NCBI RefSeq assembly: GCF_022698165.1
Contig: NZ_JALDAY010000015.1
Coordinates: 241,870-305,869, forward strand
DNA length: 64,000 bases
Direction: 5' to 3'
Source of the DNA: Streptomyces cylindrosporus
GTDB taxonomy: Bacteria; Actinomycetota; Actinomycetes; Streptomycetales; Streptomycetaceae
Under the pieces are notes generated by a model. That model was not told the DNA's origin and did not search any database. It saw only the letters and a program-made list of their open reading frames with translations. Position numbers and translations under genes: made by a program. How positions within the stretch are numbered: position 1 is the first letter of the stretch; each line of letters opens with the position of its first letter. Positions 1 through 8,630 of this stretch are shown here, one piece after another.

Positions 1-1101
1 CTGCGCGCTGCGCGGGAGACCGGCCGCTACGTCCCGACCCGGGGCGAGGGGATGCTGGCCGACTTCGATGTCGCCGTCATCACCGTGCCGACCCCGCTCA
101 AGGAACGCCAGCCCGACCTCAGTTACGTGCGCGCCGCCACCGAGACCCTCGCCGCACATCTGAAGGCTGGCGCCACGGTGATCCTGGAGTCGACCACGCA
201 CCCGGGCACGACCCGGGAGTTCGTCGCCCCGATCCTGGAGAAGCTGACCGGCTGGACGGCCGGGGAGGACTTCCACGTCGGGTTCAGCCCGGAGCGCATC
301 GACCCGGGCAACCAGCAGTGGCAGTTCACCAACACCCCGAAGATCGTGTCCGGGCTCACGGCCGCCTGCCGCGACCGGGTCAAGGACTTCTACGCGCACA
401 TCACGCAGGACGTCGTCGTCGCCGAGGGCCTGGAGGAGGCGGAGCTGGCGAAGGTGTTCGAGAACACCTTCCGGCACGTCAACATCGCCCTCGTCAACGA
501 ACTCGCCCGCATGAGCCGCCTGTTGGGCGTCAACGTGTGGCACACCCTCGACCTGGCCGGAACGAAGCCGTTCGGGTTCACGAAATTCCAGCCCGGCCCC
601 GGTGTGGGCGGTCACTGCCTGCCCGTCGACCCGGTCTACCTCTCCCACCACCTGCGCACGACGTACGGGCAGGCCTTCCGCCTCGTCGAGCTGGCGCAGG
701 ACATCAACGAGAGCCAGCCCGGCTACGTCGCCACGCGTCTGCAGGCGGCGCTGAACGAGCGTGGCCGGGCCGTCAACGGCTCCCGGATCCTCGCGCTCGG
801 CCTGGCGTACAAGGCGGACACCGCCGACATGCGGGAGTCGCCGGCCGTCGAGGTTGTCGAGCTGTTGCGGGATGCCGGCGCCCACGTGGTCGCCGTCGAC
901 CCCTACGCGCCGCACGACGGCTCTGACACCGGTGTGCTCGCGGAGATCCCGGCGGCGGTCGACGGCCGCCTCGACTTCGACGCCGTGGTGCTGCTCACCG
1001 CGCACACCGACTTCGACCTCCAGCGCGTCGCCAGCCAGGCGCTCTACGTGCTGGACACGCGGGGCGTCATGCCCGTCGCCCCGCACATCGAGCGGCTCTG
1101 A
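1..1101 (+). CDS. nucleotide-sugar dehydrogenase, UDP-HexNAc 6-dehydrogenase type (5' partial)
   Basis: The reading frame is open from base 1, so the N-terminal NAD-binding Rossmann motif lies outside the window; the first in-window ATG (52) is internal. The central dimerisation domain carries the catalytic-cysteine signature GVGGHCLPVDP (Cys at codon 206 counted from base 1), followed by the C-terminal UDP-binding domain with LAYKADTADMRESP. The GGHC-P-DP form is typical of WecC/TviB-type enzymes that oxidise UDP-N-acetylhexosamines, rather than the GG-C-PKD form of UDP-glucose dehydrogenases. The enzyme would supply a UDP-uronic acid by two-fold NAD+-dependent oxidation. The GT2 polymerase just downstream is the obvious consumer (inference). 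Exact substrate cannot be read from sequence. Confidence 0.9.
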   Translation: MRAARETGRYVPTRGEGMLADFDVAVITVPTPLKERQPDLSYVRAATETLAAHLKAGATVILESTTHPGTTREFVAPILEKLTGWTAGEDFHVGFSPERIDPGNQQWQFTNTPKIVSGLTAACRDRVKDFYAHITQDVVVAEGLEEAELAKVFENTFRHVNIALVNELARMSRLLGVNVWHTLDLAGTKPFGFTKFQPGPGVGGHCLPVDPVYLSHHLRTTYGQAFRLVELAQDINESQPGYVATRLQAALNERGRAVNGSRILALGLAYKADTADMRESPAVEVVELLRDAGAHVVAVDPYAPHDGSDTGVLAEIPAAVDGRLDFDAVVLLTAHTDFDLQRVASQALYVLDTRGVMPVAPHIERL

Positions 1102-1147
1102 GCCGCAGGAATCACGGCCCCCAGGCCGTACGAACAGAAAGGACGTC

Positions 1148-1306
1148 ATGTACGACGAAGGAGCGCTGGCGAAGACCGGCGTAGGCGCACTGACCATCGC
1201 GGGCGTCAGCCTCACCCTTGACTGGCTGCTCGGGCTGGCGATCGCGCTGATCCTGCTCGGCGCGGTCTCCTACCGGATCGTCACGCGGAACCGTGCCGAT
1301 GGCTAA
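1148..1306 (+). CDS. single-pass small membrane protein (52 aa)
   Basis: It starts at ATG 1148 behind a GAAAGGA ribosome-binding site. The product is 52 residues: a short polar N-terminus, a hydrophobic stretch (about residues 15-44) rich in Leu/Ala/Ile and a basic tail RIVTRNRADG. Its last codons overlap the start of the glycosyltransferase, so the two are translationally coupled. A possible role is an accessory subunit of the polysaccharide synthase; this is inference from position only. Confidence 0.6.
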   Translation: MYDEGALAKTGVGALTIAGVSLTLDWLLGLAIALILLGAVSYRIVTRNRADG

Positions 1307-2711
1307 CAGGCACCGCAGGAAGTCCGGGCGGAGCAGATCCCCCTGGCAGGTGCTCGTGTGTGTGGCCGCCCTCGCGGCGGCCACCGCATGGTCGCTGCTC
1401 TACCACTTCATGTGGAGCAAGCAGCCCTTCGGCGTCTCGATGGTCTTCTATTTCACGATCACCGGGATGCTGATCTTCTCCCTCGGCGCTGCCGTCCGAG
1501 GCCGCAGCTTCGCCCATCTGCCGGCGGACGAATCCCGCGTGCTCGCCATCGTCCCGGCCTACAACGAGCCACCCGAAGCCCTCTACGCCACCGTCCGCGC
1601 GCTCATCGACCAGGTGCGGCCGCCGCAGGCCATTCACGTCGTCGACGACGGCTCGCGGGTTCCCGTGGTGCCCTTCCACCATCCGCTGGTGACGTGGCAC
1701 CGACAGGACAATGCCGGCAAGCGCGAAGCCCAGGCCCACGTGCTGCGCCTGGTTCCCCCGGACTCGTACGACATGATCCTCACCGTCGACTCGGATTCCG
1801 TGCTGCACAAGACGGCGCTGTGGCACTGCATGAAGGCCATGTCGGATCCGCAGGTCCAGGCGTGCACCGGCCTGACCCTGGTGAGGAACCGACTCGACAA
1901 CTGGCTGACCCGGATCATCGACGTCGAGATCGTCACCTGGTGCTTGGTCACGCGCATGGCCCGCTCGGCTCTCGGCGCGGTGGCACCCACCTCGGGGATC
2001 CTCGCCGTCTACCGCAAGGACGTCGTCCTCGACAACCTCGACGACTACGTCACCTCCGGCACCGCCGGCGACGACCGCCGACTCACCCACTACGCCCTGC
2101 AGCGCGGCCAGGTCGTCGCCGTCAACGAAGCCCTCGTCTACAGCGCGATGCCCGCCGAGCTCGGAGAACTGTGGACGCAGCGGGTGCGCTGGTTCAAGTC
2201 GTACTGGAGGTACGTCGGCTGGGAGCTCACCTACTTCGACGGGGCGCCGCTGTTCTTCCGCCTCTACGGAATGGTCCTCACCGGCGTGGCACCGGTGCTG
2301 TACGCCTGGGTGTTCTTCGCGCTGCCGTACCACCAGGGCGAGTACTTCGTATTCCTGCAGGGCTTCGGCTACTGGGTGATCATGACGTACGCGCAGACGG
2401 GCATGTACGCCGCGCTACGACCGGAGTTGAAGGCGCGGGAGAAGTTCCTCGCCTGGCTGCTCCTCACCCCATTCGTGTCGCTGCTCAACCTGCTCCTGAT
2501 CAAGCCCGCCATGTACTGGGCGCTGACGCAGGCGCGCACCACGCACTGGGGGACGCGCAAGAGCCCCGCCGTGGACGCGGAGGGCGCCACCTCCGGCTCG
2601 GATCCGACCGTGGCGTTCCCGGTGTTCAACGACCCCATGCCGCTGCCCGTCGCCAAGCTCCTCGACCCCGACTCCGAAACCACCCTCCAGATCTCCCTCG
2701 TACGCCGCTGA
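1293..2711 (+). CDS. processive GT2 glycosyltransferase, hyaluronan/chitin-synthase-like membrane protein
   Basis: Starts at GTG 1293, or more probably ATG 1299; 472 or 470 aa. Two N-terminal membrane helices (about residues 15-35 and 42-62) are followed by a GT-A catalytic domain with DDGS (118-121), DSDS (166-169) and the processivity motif QRVRW (296-300). Three or four C-terminal membrane helices (about 320-420) follow. This is the architecture of HasA/NodC-type synthases, which polymerise and export a beta-linked glycan from UDP-sugars. Together with the upstream dehydrogenase this resembles a minimal HasA-HasB pair. The polymer identity is unknown. Confidence 0.88.
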   Translation: MPMANRHRRKSGRSRSPWQVLVCVAALAAATAWSLLYHFMWSKQPFGVSMVFYFTITGMLIFSLGAAVRGRSFAHLPADESRVLAIVPAYNEPPEALYATVRALIDQVRPPQAIHVVDDGSRVPVVPFHHPLVTWHRQDNAGKREAQAHVLRLVPPDSYDMILTVDSDSVLHKTALWHCMKAMSDPQVQACTGLTLVRNRLDNWLTRIIDVEIVTWCLVTRMARSALGAVAPTSGILAVYRKDVVLDNLDDYVTSGTAGDDRRLTHYALQRGQVVAVNEALVYSAMPAELGELWTQRVRWFKSYWRYVGWELTYFDGAPLFFRLYGMVLTGVAPVLYAWVFFALPYHQGEYFVFLQGFGYWVIMTYAQTGMYAALRPELKAREKFLAWLLLTPFVSLLNLLLIKPAMYWALTQARTTHWGTRKSPAVDAEGATSGSDPTVAFPVFNDPMPLPVAKLLDPDSETTLQISLVRR

Positions 2712-2758
2712 CGTCGGCACACGCCAGCGCAACATCTCGACTACCCCAGGAGAAGCAC

Positions 2759-3223
2759 GTGCCCAACCAGCCCACCACGCGCGAGCAGGACTTCCGCTTC
2801 GCCCGCTACGCCACCGTCACCGTTGCCGTCGCCATCGCCGCGGTCATTTCGATCGTCCTCGGCTGCATGTTCGGCTTCAAGGCCTACGGCCGCTACCAGG
2901 CCCGCCAGGACGTCCAGAACTACGTTAAGACCAGTCAGGTCCGCGCGAACAACCAGGTCAAGCTCAACGAGATCGAGATCGGGCAACAGCAGCAGCGCGT
3001 AAAGATCGAGCAGCAGAAAGCCGAGATCCGCAAGCAGAACGCGATCGGCATCCGCGAAGCCCAAGACATCATCAACAAGACGCTGACGCCGTTGTACGTC
3101 CAGCACGAGATGGTCGACCAGCTCGGCGAGATCGCCAAGTCCGGGAAGAACAGTTCGGTCATCTACATCCCGGTCGGCCCGGATGGGCTGCCGGTCGTAG
3201 CGACCGCCGGTGCGAAGCGGTGA
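2759..3223 (+). CDS. membrane-anchored coiled-coil protein (154 aa)
   Basis: GTG start with AGGAG six bases upstream (2748-2752). A short basic N-terminus precedes one transmembrane helix (about residues 17-42). A long charged/Gln-rich helical segment follows (about 50-105, with heptad-like spacing), and the C-terminal stretch SVIYIPVGPDGLPVV recalls tails of SPFH/prohibitin-like proteins, although no full SPFH domain is visible. Its stop overlaps the next start (GTGA). No function assigned; it may organise the membrane around the adjacent synthase (inference). Confidence 0.6.
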   Translation: MPNQPTTREQDFRFARYATVTVAVAIAAVISIVLGCMFGFKAYGRYQARQDVQNYVKTSQVRANNQVKLNEIEIGQQQQRVKIEQQKAEIRKQNAIGIREAQDIINKTLTPLYVQHEMVDQLGEIAKSGKNSSVIYIPVGPDGLPVVATAGAKR

Positions 3224-3807
3224 ACCGCACCCCTGACACGGAACTCAGCCAGCTCCAGCAGGAACTGCGCAGCATGATCGCCAGCACGGTCCGGGGCGGC
3301 ATCCTGAACGACGTCGCCGACAGGATCGAAGCCCTGCCCCTGGACTGGGAGCTCGACCCGGGCCGCGGCGATGCCGTGCAGCAGCTGCGCGGTTGGGCGC
3401 AGGAGAAGGCCACGGCCCCGCTGACGGTCCGGGTCAACTGGGCCGGCACCGTGCGCTACCCCGACGGTAGCGCCCTCGCCCACAGGGCCGTCATCGACGG
3501 CGAAACCCCCAATGGGATCAGCGCCGAGCTGGTCGTCGCGGGCGACGACAGGGTCAAGCTCGCCGCCCTCCTGGACATGGAGGTCCGCGGTATCTACGCG
3601 ACGTGCCTTACCACCGGGTGCGGGACCGCCGACGACTGCGACCCCTCTGACCCGGCCCTGCTCGGCTGGACCCGCCTCCACGTCGCCGGTACCGACGACG
3701 AGCCCCGCTGGTACTGCTCGCCGCCGTGTGTCTCCAACGCGCTCGCCCGCGCCGGTGACGAACTCGCCGCCGTCGAGGCCTGCAACGAGTTGGACGGTGG
3801 ACTGTGA
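3220..3807 (+). CDS. hypothetical protein with C-terminal cysteine cluster (195 aa)
   Basis: The GTG start sits inside the preceding stop (GTGA), the first of a chain of such overlaps. The N-terminus is helical and Gln/Glu-rich. The C-terminal third carries Cys pairs in CLTTGCG and CSPPC, spaced as in treble-clef or zinc-ribbon modules. I do not recognise the family. It belongs to an actinobacterial accessory cluster that is co-translated through 9658. Confidence 0.6.
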   Translation: MNRTPDTELSQLQQELRSMIASTVRGGILNDVADRIEALPLDWELDPGRGDAVQQLRGWAQEKATAPLTVRVNWAGTVRYPDGSALAHRAVIDGETPNGISAELVVAGDDRVKLAALLDMEVRGIYATCLTTGCGTADDCDPSDPALLGWTRLHVAGTDDEPRWYCSPPCVSNALARAGDELAAVEACNELDGGL

Positions 3808-4235
3808 GCGACCCTCTGACGACGACGGAGGCCGCGGTTCGTGAGCTGGGCGCGCTGCCCGTCCCGATCGGCCATCAACAGCAGCCTCTGCGGCAGCTCA
3901 TCGTCGCCTGCCCGTTCTGCCACGCGGAGGCCGGCGAGAACTGCAGCAGCCACGGCGGTGCCCGCATCTTCTTCCACACCGTCCACCAGGCGCGCACGGC
4001 CGCCTGGAACCTGTGGCGGTTCGACAGCCACCCGGCGGCCAAACTCGTCGCCGACGCGGCCAAGGACCGGACCATCCGGCACGCCCGCCACGCCGCCGAC
4101 CTCCTCGCCGAACACGGCTACTCCACGGAGGCCGACACGGTCCGGGCCGCGGTGAAAGCCCGCAAGGGTCACATGTCCGCCCACCAGGCCGCCCAGCTCC
4201 TCCTCGCGAACGCCGAGGGAGGCGAGCCCGAATGA
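3804..4235 (+). CDS. phage-type zinc-finger protein (143 aa)
   Basis: GTG start overlapping the previous stop by four bases. The centre holds CPFCHAEAGENCSS followed by FHTVHQAR. This CxxC...C...H arrangement is common in small zinc-binding proteins of Streptomyces phages and integrated elements. A helical, basic C-terminus follows. Probably nucleic-acid or protein binding; specific role unknown. Confidence 0.65.
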   Translation: MSDPLTTTEAAVRELGALPVPIGHQQQPLRQLIVACPFCHAEAGENCSSHGGARIFFHTVHQARTAAWNLWRFDSHPAAKLVADAAKDRTIRHARHAADLLAEHGYSTEADTVRAAVKARKGHMSAHQAAQLLLANAEGGEPE

Positions 4236-4960
4236 GCTCGGACCGAACTACGGACTGGACTCCCGTCGAGCGACTGCACACGATCGTCGCCCAGGAGATC
4301 AACGACGTCCCCGCCGAGGAACTGATCAAGGCCGCCACGGACGACGTACTCCGCGCGTGGGCGGCCAGGATCCGCGCGGTCGGGAAGGCGAAGGGCTGGT
4401 CCACGTGGGCCGCCGACTACATGGACCCCGACACCGAGTTCACCGACATCGGCACACCGCCCGTCGAGGAGATCGAGAAAGCCGTCGCCGAGGGCGCGGA
4501 GAAGGACACCAGCGGCGGCAACCGGCCAGCCGAGGGCGAGTCCACTCCCGGCCCCGAACTCCTCAAGTACGCCAGCTCCTTCGAGTTCCCGCGCGCCGAA
4601 GCGCATAAGCCGCCCCTGCTCATGCAGCGTGTCCACGGTCAAGACGACGCCTGGGCGATCCTGGACCAGACTGATCACTGCTGGAGCCGCGACAACGGCG
4701 GCCAGTGGGTAGCCTGCCTCGGCGGCCCCGCCTGGCTGGAACAGCAGCGGTCCGTGCTGTTCACGTTCGGCCATGCCTGGACGCTGGCCGAGCGGATCGC
4801 GGCCACCGACGTCGACGGCAAGTGCTGGCGCAACGTCGTGTTCGGCGAGTTCAGCGATCACTTCTTCAAGAAGGGCGCCCTCACCGACGCCCCGCAGGCC
4901 TGCATCTACTGCGGTCTCCAGAAACCGGAAGAGTCCGTCACCCCCGGGGCCGGCCAGTGA
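4232..4960 (+). CDS. hypothetical protein (242 aa)
   Basis: Starts at ATG 4232 (ATGA overlap with the previous stop). The N-terminal half is acidic and helical. The second half contains several Trp/His/Cys residues and ends with CIYCG near the C-terminus, possibly half of a metal site. No recognisable family. Tight coupling to neighbours on both sides supports it being a real gene. Confidence 0.6.
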   Translation: MSSDRTTDWTPVERLHTIVAQEINDVPAEELIKAATDDVLRAWAARIRAVGKAKGWSTWAADYMDPDTEFTDIGTPPVEEIEKAVAEGAEKDTSGGNRPAEGESTPGPELLKYASSFEFPRAEAHKPPLLMQRVHGQDDAWAILDQTDHCWSRDNGGQWVACLGGPAWLEQQRSVLFTFGHAWTLAERIAATDVDGKCWRNVVFGEFSDHFFKKGALTDAPQACIYCGLQKPEESVTPGAGQ

Positions 4961-6645
4961 CCCGGCACCAGGTCCTCGCATGGGCTGCTGGCCATCCGTG
5001 GTCGGCAGCCGCTGCAGCCGCACTGGTCCTGGCCGCGCTCACCGCCGCCCTGCGGGCGCTCGCAGGGCGCACGAAGCCGGCCGTCTTCGCCGCCGGGACC
5101 GGCGCTATCGTGTGCACGGCGTACAGCGGGGACACGAGCTGGCGGTTCGCTGCGCACCGCCTCGGCATGCACGCCGTCGACGAGCGCGCCGCGATGTTCG
5201 CGGCCGGGGAGATCGCGCTCCTCGCCTGCGGAATCATGGCCCGCGCCAACAAGCGCGCGACCGCCACCGACGACCACGCCGGCACCCCGGGCGTCCCCGG
5301 GGTACTGGTCTGGTGCATCACCGGCGTCCAGATCATCCCCGCCTTCGCCGAGTCCGGATTCTGGGGCGGCATCGTGCGCGCCGCGATCGGCCCGGTCATG
5401 GCCGGCCTGCTCTGGCACCTCGCCATGGGCCTCGAGATCCGCATCACCAAACCGAACGCCCTGTCCACCGGCCTGCCCGCGCAGATCGGCCACGAACTCC
5501 GCGAACGCCTCCTGTCCTACCTCGGCCTATCGGTCCGCGGCCGGGACGCGGCCCAGCTCACCCGCGACCGTGCCACCGCGCGCGCCGTACGCCTCGCGTC
5601 GCGCCGCCGCCTCGGCTGGTGGGGAAGGGGAGCCCTCAAGGCCGCCGTCGCCCGCTCGGGTGCCGCTGTCGATGACACCCAGCGCGACCAGCTCCTCGCT
5701 CTCCTGGCCGGCCGCCGTACGGCCGACCAGCTCCGCACCATCGACCTCGCCTCGCCCTGGACCGCGCGGACCCCACCCGCGCCCGCATCTGAACCCCTAC
5801 CTGCACCTGCACCTGCGAGCGCCTCTGCACCCGCTGCCCAGGCGAGCGGACCCGCCGCCTTCGACGGGCCGGCGCTGCGGCGGATGGAGCCGATTGACGC
5901 CGTTCTCCGGGTGCACGCCGTGCACCCGCACCTGGCCCCGCGTGAGCTCGCCGAGCTGTGCAACGGGTACGGGCTGTTCGTCACGGAAGACCTCGTGCGC
6001 GCCGCCCTCCAAGTCGCGGGGCGCGACCCCGCCCAAGCCGCGCCCGCACCTGCACCCGAGCGCGTACCTGCCCAGGCAGAGCCGCCACGACTCACCGATG
6101 TACCCAGCCCTGCCGACAAGCCGCTCCCGGGCCTGCTCGCCTTCGCGAGCCGAATCGGCAGCCTGCACCTCGACGTCGTCACCGAGGACCGGGTGCGCCC
6201 CGAGGATGCTTGCACGGTACCCGCCGCGTCCTTCAACCCGGCCCGCAGCCTTACCCAGGTGCACGCCCGTGTACCCGATGGGCTCGGCAACCTCGGGTAC
6301 ATCCTGAGCCGTGCCCCGGGGGCTAGCCCGGGCGCCGCGGCGACCCTCCGCCGCCCCCTCAACCTCATCCGAGCGGGCGCTTCCTCTGCGAAGACTGCAC
6401 CCGCGCCCCGGCCGCCTGCGGCGGCGGGTGCGGCTGCGGGCGGCGGCCGTACGGAAGCGGAGGAACTCGAGCGGGCCCGCGAGGTTGACGCCGACCACCG
6501 TCGCACGCGCGGCAAGCCGGCCTCTGTCCGCGCGCTCAAGAAGGGCGTGGGCGTCGGCCAGCCCAAGGCAGAACGCCTCCGCGCGCTCCTCGACGCCGAG
6601 CAGAACGCCGCCGCGTCCGCCAGCAGCCAGAAAGCCACCCCATGA
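4957..6645 (+). CDS. DUF2637-like membrane protein with long cytoplasmic C-terminus (562 aa)
   Basis: GTG start within the preceding stop (GTGA). Four hydrophobic segments lie in the first 170 residues, with features reminiscent of DUF2637-type actinobacterial membrane proteins (an SWR motif, an invariant-looking Glu in the third segment, and WHLAMGLEIR at the end). A basic, helical region and a Pro/Ala-rich linker follow, then a putative winged-helix-like segment near residues 305-355 and a charged C-terminus. Such proteins are frequent in Streptomyces plasmids and integrative elements, sometimes near transfer genes. The DUF2637 assignment is from memory of the pattern and is tentative. Confidence 0.6.
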   Translation: MTRHQVLAWAAGHPWSAAAAAALVLAALTAALRALAGRTKPAVFAAGTGAIVCTAYSGDTSWRFAAHRLGMHAVDERAAMFAAGEIALLACGIMARANKRATATDDHAGTPGVPGVLVWCITGVQIIPAFAESGFWGGIVRAAIGPVMAGLLWHLAMGLEIRITKPNALSTGLPAQIGHELRERLLSYLGLSVRGRDAAQLTRDRATARAVRLASRRRLGWWGRGALKAAVARSGAAVDDTQRDQLLALLAGRRTADQLRTIDLASPWTARTPPAPASEPLPAPAPASASAPAAQASGPAAFDGPALRRMEPIDAVLRVHAVHPHLAPRELAELCNGYGLFVTEDLVRAALQVAGRDPAQAAPAPAPERVPAQAEPPRLTDVPSPADKPLPGLLAFASRIGSLHLDVVTEDRVRPEDACTVPAASFNPARSLTQVHARVPDGLGNLGYILSRAPGASPGAAATLRRPLNLIRAGASSAKTAPAPRPPAAAGAAAGGGRTEAEELERAREVDADHRRTRGKPASVRALKKGVGVGQPKAERLRALLDAEQNAAASASSQKATP

Positions 6646-6782
6646 TGTATGCCGTCGCCGGCGTCTTCGCCGGCTCTCTCGGGGTCCTGGCCCGCGCCCG
6701 CAGCGCCGAGACCCGCTACTACGCCGCGCTCATCGGTATCACGGCCGCCATGGCGTCCTGTCTGTTTTGGGGGCCGAGATGA
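6642..6782 (+). CDS. small membrane protein (46 aa)
   Basis: ATG overlaps the previous stop (ATGA) and its own stop overlaps the next ATG. The product has two short hydrophobic stretches separated by ARSAETRYY. Its coupling to both neighbours is the main support. Function unknown. Confidence 0.5.
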   Translation: MMYAVAGVFAGSLGVLARARSAETRYYAALIGITAAMASCLFWGPR

Positions 6783-7012
6783 CCGCCGGGCCCGACGGCC
6801 GACCGCCCGGCGAAGGGCTGTTCACCCCGGCCGTGCAGGCATTCCACCTGTGCGTGCTCGCAGGCGTCACCTCCCCGACGGCGGCCACCTGCACCGATCT
6901 CGGCGCGGTCGCGCTCGCGCTCGTTGCGTGCGCTCGCGGGCGGGTCCGCCCCGCGGCCACGCTCTCCGCTGCTGTGGCCGCCAGCACGGTCGCCGTCTCC
7001 CTCCTGCACTGA
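6779..7012 (+). CDS. small membrane protein (77 aa)
   Basis: Starts at ATG 6779 inside the previous stop. After a Gly/Pro-rich N-terminus come two hydrophobic segments rich in Ala/Val/Leu. It is one of a row of very small membrane proteins, an arrangement like the spd (spread) genes of Streptomyces plasmids, though sequence similarity to Spd proteins was not established. Confidence 0.5.
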   Translation: MTAGPDGRPPGEGLFTPAVQAFHLCVLAGVTSPTAATCTDLGAVALALVACARGRVRPAATLSAAVAASTVAVSLLH

Positions 7013-7021
7013 GGAACCGTC

Positions 7022-7189
7022 ATGCCGCCCACCATCCACCTGATCCTCAACAGCCTCGTCTGGATCCTGCTCGCAGTGACCCTCGGGCTGCTCCTGGTCG
7101 CCCAGCGCAGAGGCGGCGTGGCACTCGCGGTGATGTGCTCGCTGGCGGCCGTCGGCTTCCACGCCCTGGACACGGGGAGGCCCCTGTGA
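7022..7189 (+). CDS. small membrane protein (55 aa)
   Basis: Starts at ATG 7022, nine bases after the preceding stop, with GAGGAA upstream. Two transmembrane stretches (about residues 5-25 and 32-48) are separated by a basic QRRGG turn. The stop overlaps the next GTG start. Function unknown. Confidence 0.5.
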   Translation: MPPTIHLILNSLVWILLAVTLGLLLVAQRRGGVALAVMCSLAAVGFHALDTGRPL

Positions 7190-8160
7190 CCGAGCCACCC
7201 GAGATCCCGCGCGAACAGGACTGGTGGGACCGGCTCTACCCCGAGGCGGTCCAGTCGCCCGACGACGAGCAGAAGCAGCCGGCCGAGCCGGAGATAGCCA
7301 ACGGCCCCACCGCCGACGCGGACGGTTCCGCCGACGAAACCGAGGACGACGCCCCCGACGACGACTCCCGGCCCCGGCTGCTGAACGTCATCCTCGGCCG
7401 CAGCCCCGGCAAGACCAAGCAGCGGGAGCGCGAGGACCCCGAGCCCGAGGAGCCGGAGTGCGCGCACGAGCACACCGTGCCGGTCCACGCCCAGCCGTAC
7501 GGCGAGCTCGTCGCGATGCTCTGCCTGGACTGCGACGAGCAACTCCCCGTCCCTGAACCGGCCGACGAGGACGCCGAGCAGGCGACCGCCAGGCCCGCGG
7601 TCGTGCCCAAGCCGAACAGGCGAGGGCGCACCCCGACGTCGAAGCGGCCCCAGCGGCGCAGCCCGGCGGCGGTCGGCCGCAGCTACGTCCGCCCCATCGC
7701 CTTCACCCTCTCTGCGGGCCTGTTCGGCTACAGCATCGGCCTCGTCGACGTCATGGGCAGCTTCCTGACGGCCGCCGACCACGGAGCCACGGGGGCAGCG
7801 GGGACGTTCCTGGCCCTCGCCAGTGGCTACGCCAGCTGGCGCGTGCTCGGGATTCCGGGGGTGGCAGGCATCGTTCCGGCCGGGATCGTGGGCCGTGCGA
7901 TCGCCGCGGTATTCGTGGCCTCCGTCGCCCCGGGCCTCGCCCCCGACGCAGTGCAGATCCTCAACCAGTACGGCGCCTACGTGGGCCTGGACGCCTCGGC
8001 GGTGGCGCTGCTGGCCACCTCAACTGCCCTGTGCGGGGGCCTGTACTGGCTCGTCGACCGTCGCTTCAAGGCCATGCCGCTCGCCGTGCGGTGGCTCGTA
8101 CGGATCCCGCTCGCCTCCGCTGCCCTCGCCGTCGCCCTGTACGCCCCCGGACCGCGCTGA
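7186..8160 (+). CDS. acidic N-terminus plus multi-pass membrane domain protein (324 aa)
   Basis: GTG start in a GTGA overlap. The first 165 residues are strongly acidic, with one zinc-like HEH...CLDC pair, then a basic Pro/Arg-rich patch. The C-terminal half has about four or five transmembrane segments with Gly/Ala-rich helices. The architecture suggests a cytoplasmic adaptor fused to a membrane anchor. No family recognised. Confidence 0.6.
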   Translation: MTEPPEIPREQDWWDRLYPEAVQSPDDEQKQPAEPEIANGPTADADGSADETEDDAPDDDSRPRLLNVILGRSPGKTKQREREDPEPEEPECAHEHTVPVHAQPYGELVAMLCLDCDEQLPVPEPADEDAEQATARPAVVPKPNRRGRTPTSKRPQRRSPAAVGRSYVRPIAFTLSAGLFGYSIGLVDVMGSFLTAADHGATGAAGTFLALASGYASWRVLGIPGVAGIVPAGIVGRAIAAVFVASVAPGLAPDAVQILNQYGAYVGLDASAVALLATSTALCGGLYWLVDRRFKAMPLAVRWLVRIPLASAALAVALYAPGPR

Positions 8161-8174
8161 AAGGCCGCTGACTG

Positions 8175-8630
8175 ATGCTCACCCTCGCCGCCACCGGCAC
8201 CCTCGCCAAGGGCAACTGGCTCGGCACGATGACCCTGAGCGGAATCGCCGCCGTGATGTTCCTCGCCCTGTTCCTGGGCGTGACCGGCTCCGACACCATC
8301 AAGATCAACACGAAGGAGCGCATCACCGTCTGGGCCCTGCTCACCGGCTCGATGTGCCTGGCGGCCGGCGGGAACTGGGTGGACGTCATCACCGGCCTCG
8401 GCTCCATCCCGTCGTCCGTCGTCGCGCAGTCCGGACTGCCCGCCTTCGGGCCGGCGGCCGTGGGCGCCTGCCTCGTCCTCCTCGCCATCGGCCGCAACTA
8501 CAAGCGGAAATGGATCCACGCGATGTACGCCCTGATGGCCTCGGGCTTCCTGGTCGAGGCGGGCGGGATCGGAGCGGTCGTCCTCAACGCCGCTCGCCTC
8601 AGCATCGGGCACTTGGGGGCCCACGGATGA
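8175..8630 (+). CDS. four-helix membrane protein (151 aa)
   Basis: Four hydrophobic segments span most of the protein, and there is no signal peptide. The stop overlaps the next ATG (ATGA at 8627). It belongs to the membrane-protein run. Function unknown. Confidence 0.6.
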   Translation: MLTLAATGTLAKGNWLGTMTLSGIAAVMFLALFLGVTGSDTIKINTKERITVWALLTGSMCLAAGGNWVDVITGLGSIPSSVVAQSGLPAFGPAAVGACLVLLAIGRNYKRKWIHAMYALMASGFLVEAGGIGAVVLNAARLSIGHLGAHG

